NCBI RefSeq assembly: GCF_001642085.1
Contig: NZ_CP014699.1
Coordinates: 930,001 to 994,000 of the forward strand
Source of the DNA: Streptococcus pantholopis
GTDB taxonomy: Bacteria; Bacillota; Bacilli; Lactobacillales; Streptococcaceae
Direction of reading: 5' to 3'
DNA: 64,000 nt
The translations under genes were made by a program, and so were the position numbers. Numbering within the stretch: the stretch's first letter is position 1; each line of letters begins with the position of its first letter. Below the pieces are notes generated by a model, which saw only the letters and a program-made list of their open reading frames with translations, was not told the origin of the DNA and ran no database searches. Positions 63,636 to 64,000 of this stretch are shown here, piece by piece.

Positions 63636-63791
63636 AAGGCCTATTATACCAAAAAAGCAGCTGTTTTAACAGTCTATTTCCCAGACTGCTGAGCAAAGCT
63701 GCAATTTTTCAAAAATAGCGTTTATTTGTAAAAAGCACATCTTTTTCGATATAATAGTACAAGAAACTCAATGTGAGAGGTTAACTCTTTT

Positions 63792-64000
63792 ATGATTCAA
63801 TACCATGATATGCTGTTTACAGAAGTTGGAAAAAATCGCCGCCTTCACGTGTATTTACCGGATGACTATTATGAAAGCGGCGAATCTTATCCGGTTATGT
63901 ATTTTTTTGATGGCCACAATCTCTTTTTTGACCAAGCAGCTACTTACGGGAAATCCTGGGGAATGTACAGCTTTATGCAATCTTTTGAAAAGCCCATGAT
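63792..64000 (+). CDS. Esterase D/S-formylglutathione hydrolase-like alpha/beta hydrolase (partial, 3' end outside window)
   Basis: The first 69 residues read MIQYHDMLFTEVGKNRRLHV, then YLPDDYYESGESYPVMYFFDGHNLFF. This is the start of the putative esterase family (PF00756), with the H-V-Y-L-P and Y-x-D-G-x-N segments. GAGAGG lies upstream and a TATAAT at 63750-63755 provides a promoter. The catalytic Ser is beyond the window end. Divergent from ylxM. Confidence 0.8.
   Translation, partial: MIQYHDMLFTEVGKNRRLHVYLPDDYYESGESYPVMYFFDGHNLFFDQAATYGKSWGMYSFMQSFEKPM

Noticed and set aside
1..64000. Insertion sequences, tRNA and rRNA genes
   Set aside because: No transposase frame, terminal inverted repeats with target duplication, cloverleaf or rRNA sequence was recognised anywhere in the window.

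Overview
The window looks like the chromosome of a mutans-group Streptococcus. Several gene blocks match the order I remember from S. mutans: apbE–tautomerase–tdk–prfA–prmC–tsaC–glyA, coaB–coaC–S component–fhs, asd–dapA, rbgA–rnhB–dprA–topA–trmFO, an MbrABCD-type bacitracin module, and ylxM–ffh–satC–satD–satE. The blocks are joined differently here and some S. mutans neighbours are missing, so a relative such as S. ratti is more likely than S. mutans itself. The species is an inference. No tRNA, rRNA, CRISPR array or transposase was recognised.

Positions 1–7.4 kb: a partial apbE and a tautomerase gene on the minus strand, then tdk, prfA, prmC and tsaC on the plus strand. These are followed by an accessory island holding an LXG polymorphic toxin gene, a likely immunity gene, a shredded second LXG gene and an orphan copy of the toxin's linker region. 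Positions 7.4–24 kb: glyA, a NdpA-like protein, a lysozyme-like exoenzyme, a heterodimeric ABC exporter and mgtE. Then come a truncated luciferase-like gene, pgm, a coenzyme A/pantothenate cluster, a beta-helical lipoprotein, a small membrane protein and fhs. Positions 24–36 kb: cls, the asd RNA motif with asd, dapA, a stand-alone ATP-cone protein, a MocR regulator, rbgA–rnhB–DUF218, a ROK kinase and the remains of a siderophore-uptake locus. Positions 35.5–48 kb: dprA, topA, trmFO, a PASTA-like protein, the Mbr/Bce ABC transporter and two-component system, and a umuC–yolD pair.

xerS and an adjacent dif(SL)-type site at about 49.4 kb mark the replication terminus region. Left of it most genes are on the plus strand; to the right the arrangement is mixed. 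From 49.8 to 58.3 kb lies a divergent regulon for unsaturated uronic acids from glycosaminoglycans: kdgA–kdgK–dhuI–dhuD on the minus strand, and PTS EIIA–ugl–EIIB–EIIC–EIID followed by a LacI-family RegR on the plus strand. Imported unsaturated disaccharides would be cut by Ugl, isomerised by DhuI, reduced by DhuD, phosphorylated by KdgK and cleaved by KdgA to pyruvate and glyceraldehyde 3-phosphate. Both divergent promoters carry a related operator and a CcpA cre-like site. No polysaccharide lyase is present in the window.

A family of short interspersed repeats runs through the left two thirds of the window. It often ends just before a Shine–Dalgarno sequence and is then oriented with the downstream gene. 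Together with the toxin cassette remnants, the decayed siderophore locus and the unusual mbr promoter arrangement, it is among the least explained material here.
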